Positions 6,154 through 8,832 of a stretch of DNA of 8,832 nt are shown one piece after another. A program made the position numbers and the translations under genes. The notes beneath the pieces are model-generated. The model was not told the origin of the DNA, searched no databases, and saw nothing but the letters and a program-made list of their open reading frames with translations. Position 1 is the first letter of the stretch, and each line of letters opens with the position of its first letter. This stretch comes from Lysobacterales bacterium. GTDB lineage: Bacteria; Pseudomonadota; Gammaproteobacteria; Xanthomonadales; SZUA-36. Location of the stretch: contig DAOWGA010000219.1 of the NCBI GenBank assembly GCA_030637665.1, positions 1 to 8,832 on the forward strand, written 5' to 3'.

Positions 6154-8616
6154 ATGGAATTTCTATACTTTTTTATTCTGATTCTCACTGTTCTCATCCT
6201 GGCCTACAACCGGGTCCCTCTCCTGGTCTCAATGGCCATCATGGTAGGCCTGACCGTTGCGTGGACCGAGTTGCGGCATCTTTTTTATGTCCCCAGCTGG
6301 TTTCGCTTCGCCAATGGCATCGTGGCAGTCATCCTGATGGGTTTTTCAATCAAGCCGCTGAGGCGTCTGCTGATCAGTGACCGGCTCTTTGGATGGTTCA
6401 GAAAAGCCCTGCCCCGCGTTTCCGATACGGAGCAGGAAGCACTGGATGCCGGTACCGTAGGGTGGGATGCAGAAATCTTCTCAGGCCGGCCACGCTGGAG
6501 AAGGTTACTGAAAATACCGGCGCCCCAGCTCAGCGAAAAAGAACAGGCATTTCTGGACGGGCCGGTGGAAGAACTGTGCCACATGCTGGATGACTGGGCA
6601 ATTTGCGACACCCACCGCAAACTTCCTGAAGAAATCTGGGATTTCATTCGCCAACATCGCATGCTGGGCATGATCATCCCGGAATCCTACGGTGGACTGG
6701 AATTCTCGGCGCAAGCCAATTCCGCAGTGGTTCTCAAATTATCCAGCCGCAACCTGACAGCGGCGATTTCCGTGATGGTGCCCAATTCGCTTGGCCCGGC
6801 TGAACTGCTACTGCATTACGGTACCGAGGAGCAGAAGAACCACTACCTGCCCAGGCTGGCGGGCGGAGAGGAAATTCCCTGTTTCGCGCTCACCTCCCCT
6901 TCGGCTGGCTCGGATGCGGCGAGCATGAATGACGTGGGTATTGTCTGCAAGGGTCAATACCAGGGCAAAGAGGTGCTGGGATTGAAGGTGAGTTGGAACA
7001 AACGCTATATCACGCTGGCGCCTGTGGCCACCCTGCTGGGCCTGGCTTTCAAAGCCAGGGATCCGGATGGCCTGCTGGGTAAAAAAGTGGAACTGGGCAT
7101 CACTTGCGCATTGATCCCGACCAACACGCCGGGTGTGCAGATTGGCAACCGGCACATGCCCGTTGGTGCGGTTTTCCAGAACGGGCCAACCCGGGGTGAA
7201 GATGTCTTCATACCGATGGAGTGGCTTATCGGTGGCAGGGACCGGATCGGCCAGGGCTGGCGCATGCTGATGCAGAGCCTGGCTGCAGGACGAGCCATTT
7301 CCCTGCCGGCCATGGGAACCGCGGGCGGAAAAATGGCGGCACTCCTGTCCGGCGCCTATGCCCGGATCCGCAGGCAGTTCAATGTTCCCATTGGTAACTT
7401 CGAAGGCATTGAAGAACCACTGGCGAGAATAGGCGGGCGAACGTACCGCATGGATTCTGCCCGTTTGCTGACCCTGGTCGCCCTGGACCAGGGCCAGAGA
7501 CCGGCAGTGCTGTCCGCCATAGTCAAGTACCAGTTGACCGAGGGAAACCGCCAATGCATCAATGACGCCATGGACATCCACGGCGGCAAGGGCATTATGA
7601 CCGGCCCCGGCAACTACCTGGCGCACGCATACCAGGCAACGCCCATCGCGATTACTGTCGAGGGAGCCAATATCCTGACGCGTTCTCTGATCATCTTCGG
7701 GCAGGGCGCCATCCGTGCCCATCCCTGGTTGCTGAAAGAAATGCAGGCGGCCAGTGATCCCCGGCCGGAAGCAAGAAAGAACTTCGATAAAGCCTTTTTT
7801 TCACACGTGGGTCACATCATCACTAATCTGGTGCGGACTCTTCTCCTCGGCCTGACCGGAGGGCTGGCGACCCATTCCCCGGTCCGGGGACCCACTGCCC
7901 GATATTTCCGGCAACTGAGCCGCATGGCTGCTGCTTTCAGTTTCACCTCGGACCTGGTGCTGGTCATGCTTGGTGGCAAATTTAAATTCAAGGAAAAACT
8001 ATCCGGCCGTCTCGCGGACGCATTGATACATCTGTACCTCTGCAGCGCGGTGTTGAAGCGCTATGAGGATGACGGGCGGCCCGAGGAAGACCTGCCCTTT
8101 GTCAGGTGGGCCATGGACGACAGTCTTTATGTCATCCAGGAAAGCCTGAAGGGTGTTTTCTACAATTTTCCGATACCCGGAATAGGCCGCCTCGTGAAAT
8201 GGATCACCTTTCCGTTTGGCGCAGCCTACGACCCACCGTCCGATCAGGTCGGAAAAGCCGTTGCACGTCTGCTGCTTACGGAAAATGAAAGCAGAGACCG
8301 GCTGGTTTCCGGCGTCTATATTTCCGATGAAAATGATGCCAGCGGCCGGGTGCACCGTGCATTCAACCTGGTTTTGAAGTCGGCAAATGCCGAGAACGCG
8401 GTGCGCAATGCGCTGAATGAACCAGTCACCCCGGCAAACTACAGGGAACTGGTGCAAAGGGCCGTCGAAAGCGGTGTGATTACCGAGGAGCAGGCCACCA
8501 TGGTGCGCCTGGCCCAGGAAGCGAGCCGCGCCGTTATCGAAGTAGACGACTTTCCCCGCAGCGCAATCGAAGGCTTTGAGGAACCAGCCTTCCGGCCCGT
8601 CGCGAACGCTAGCTGA
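6154..8616 (+). CDS. fadE: FadE-type membrane acyl-CoA dehydrogenase
   Basis: FadE catalyses the first step of fatty-acid beta-oxidation, turning acyl-CoA into trans-2-enoyl-CoA with FAD. The 820-residue product is the size of E. coli FadE (814), far longer than ordinary acyl-CoA dehydrogenases of about 380. It has two or three hydrophobic segments near residues 3-18, 22-38 and 52-66, a dehydrogenase core of about 130-520 (IIPESYGGLEFSAQANS, FALTSPSAGSDAASM, DAMDIHGGKGIMTGPGNYL, and VEGANILTRSLIIFGQGA with the likely catalytic Glu503), and the long FadE-specific C-terminal region (DUF1974 type). AGAGG lies 6 bases before the ATG. It is a single gene with its own promoter, divergent from ndk, and its stop overlaps the end of the opposing patatin gene by 8 bases. 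Control by a fatty-acid-sensing repressor is plausible but not shown. Confidence 0.95.
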   Translation: MEFLYFFILILTVLILAYNRVPLLVSMAIMVGLTVAWTELRHLFYVPSWFRFANGIVAVILMGFSIKPLRRLLISDRLFGWFRKALPRVSDTEQEALDAGTVGWDAEIFSGRPRWRRLLKIPAPQLSEKEQAFLDGPVEELCHMLDDWAICDTHRKLPEEIWDFIRQHRMLGMIIPESYGGLEFSAQANSAVVLKLSSRNLTAAISVMVPNSLGPAELLLHYGTEEQKNHYLPRLAGGEEIPCFALTSPSAGSDAASMNDVGIVCKGQYQGKEVLGLKVSWNKRYITLAPVATLLGLAFKARDPDGLLGKKVELGITCALIPTNTPGVQIGNRHMPVGAVFQNGPTRGEDVFIPMEWLIGGRDRIGQGWRMLMQSLAAGRAISLPAMGTAGGKMAALLSGAYARIRRQFNVPIGNFEGIEEPLARIGGRTYRMDSARLLTLVALDQGQRPAVLSAIVKYQLTEGNRQCINDAMDIHGGKGIMTGPGNYLAHAYQATPIAITVEGANILTRSLIIFGQGAIRAHPWLLKEMQAASDPRPEARKNFDKAFFSHVGHIITNLVRTLLLGLTGGLATHSPVRGPTARYFRQLSRMAAAFSFTSDLVLVMLGGKFKFKEKLSGRLADALIHLYLCSAVLKRYEDDGRPEEDLPFVRWAMDDSLYVIQESLKGVFYNFPIPGIGRLVKWITFPFGAAYDPPSDQVGKAVARLLLTENESRDRLVSGVYISDENDASGRVHRAFNLVLKSANAENAVRNALNEPVTPANYRELVQRAVESGVITEEQATMVRLAQEASRAVIEVDDFPRSAIEGFEEPAFRPVANAS

Positions 8617-8832
8617 TCTGCAGGAAAGTACTTATATCCTGCCTGGCGCTCATTCCGTCCTGGTAGCCCAGGCGAATCAGTCCCATGCAGAAGGAGGATT
8701 CGAACAGCAGGTAGCTGGCCATCCGCCAGTCCCTGCCCCAACCACCCAGGCTGCGAAGCAACATCCGCACTGCCCGGGGTATTTCATGCATGTGCTCATG
8801 CGTCACTTCGCGAAGATCGCGGCTGGGCCGGA
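8609..8832 (-). CDS. Patatin-like phospholipase, C-terminal end (5' part outside window)
   Basis: The minus-strand frame is open from the window edge to a TAG at 8611-8609, giving the last 73 residues of a protein. The sequence has the tail pattern that I associate with bacterial patatin-like phospholipases: RPSRDLRE, a Pro-Arg-x-Val-Arg-x-Leu-Leu-Arg helix, then ASYLLFESSF and LIRLGYQDG, ending in a short helix. Such enzymes are serine acyl hydrolases with a Ser-Asp dyad; the catalytic part would lie beyond the window, so activity cannot be judged. A GTG at 8806 is only an internal codon, because the matching pattern continues upstream of it. The gene converges on fadE with an 8-base overlap. 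Identification is from the tail pattern alone. Confidence 0.7.
   Translation of the reverse strand, partial: RPSRDLREVTHEHMHEIPRAVRMLLRSLGGWGRDWRMASYLLFESSFCMGLIRLGYQDGMSARQDISTFLQIS

Noticed and set aside
6808..7722. Long open frame (304 codons) on the minus strand inside fadE
   Set aside because: It lies wholly opposite the conserved dehydrogenase core, has no recognisable domain and reads like a GC-driven antisense shadow rich in His, Gln and Arg.
7999..8457. Minus-strand open frame of 152 codons opposite the FadE C-terminal region
   Set aside because: No recognisable motif, and the opposite strand clearly encodes the FadE-specific C-terminus.
8439..8741. Minus-strand open frame overlapping the patatin-like tail in another frame
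   Set aside because: The frame ending at 8609 carries the recognisable patatin-type ending; this one has low-complexity Ser/Ala/Arg content and runs deep into fadE.
1..8832. A novel defence, mobile or biosynthetic system
   Set aside because: Every substantial stretch is explained by conserved housekeeping or lipid-metabolism genes; no repeats arrays, transposase, integrase, toxin-antitoxin or unknown gene cluster is visible.

Overview
The window looks like a stretch of gammaproteobacterial chromosome with moderately high GC. Most of it is the conserved minus-strand cluster ndk - rlmN - pilF/pilW - rodZ - hisS - yfgM - bamB, the order seen (with ispG included) in Pseudomonas and, without pilF, in Escherichia coli. 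The presence of pilF inside the cluster and of a FadE-type acyl-CoA dehydrogenase next door suggests a non-enteric gammaproteobacterium. I cannot name the genus. I see no mobile element, CRISPR array, rRNA or tRNA, and no sign of a new multi-gene system.

Layout, in transcription order on the minus strand: ndk (5475-5900) starts from an AT-rich divergent promoter region. It is followed closely by rlmN (4360-5463), pilF (4358-3612), rodZ (3615-2701), hisS (about 2611-1340), yfgM (1142-483) and the first 162 codons of bamB (486-1, cut by the window edge). Several junctions are 4-base ATGA overlaps or gaps of a few bases, which indicates an operon. A 197-base gap before yfgM may hold a secondary promoter. 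On the plus strand fadE (6154-8616) is read from its own good sigma70-type promoter. At the right edge the C-terminal end of a patatin-like phospholipase gene (minus strand) runs into fadE tail to tail.

Most of the cluster serves nucleotide supply (ndk), ribosome and tRNA function (rlmN, hisS), cell shape (rodZ) and envelope assembly (yfgM at the Sec translocon, bamB in outer-membrane protein insertion, pilF for the pilus secretin). fadE starts fatty-acid beta-oxidation and a patatin lipase could feed it free fatty acids.

Three departures from the expected pattern stand out. pilF carries an in-frame TAA exactly where a TPR tyrosine is expected, splitting it into a lipoprotein-signal piece and a signal-less piece. 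ispG is missing from its usual place between rodZ and hisS, where only a short spacer with a hairpin remains. The ndk/fadE divergent region holds three closely spaced inverted repeats that could be operators.
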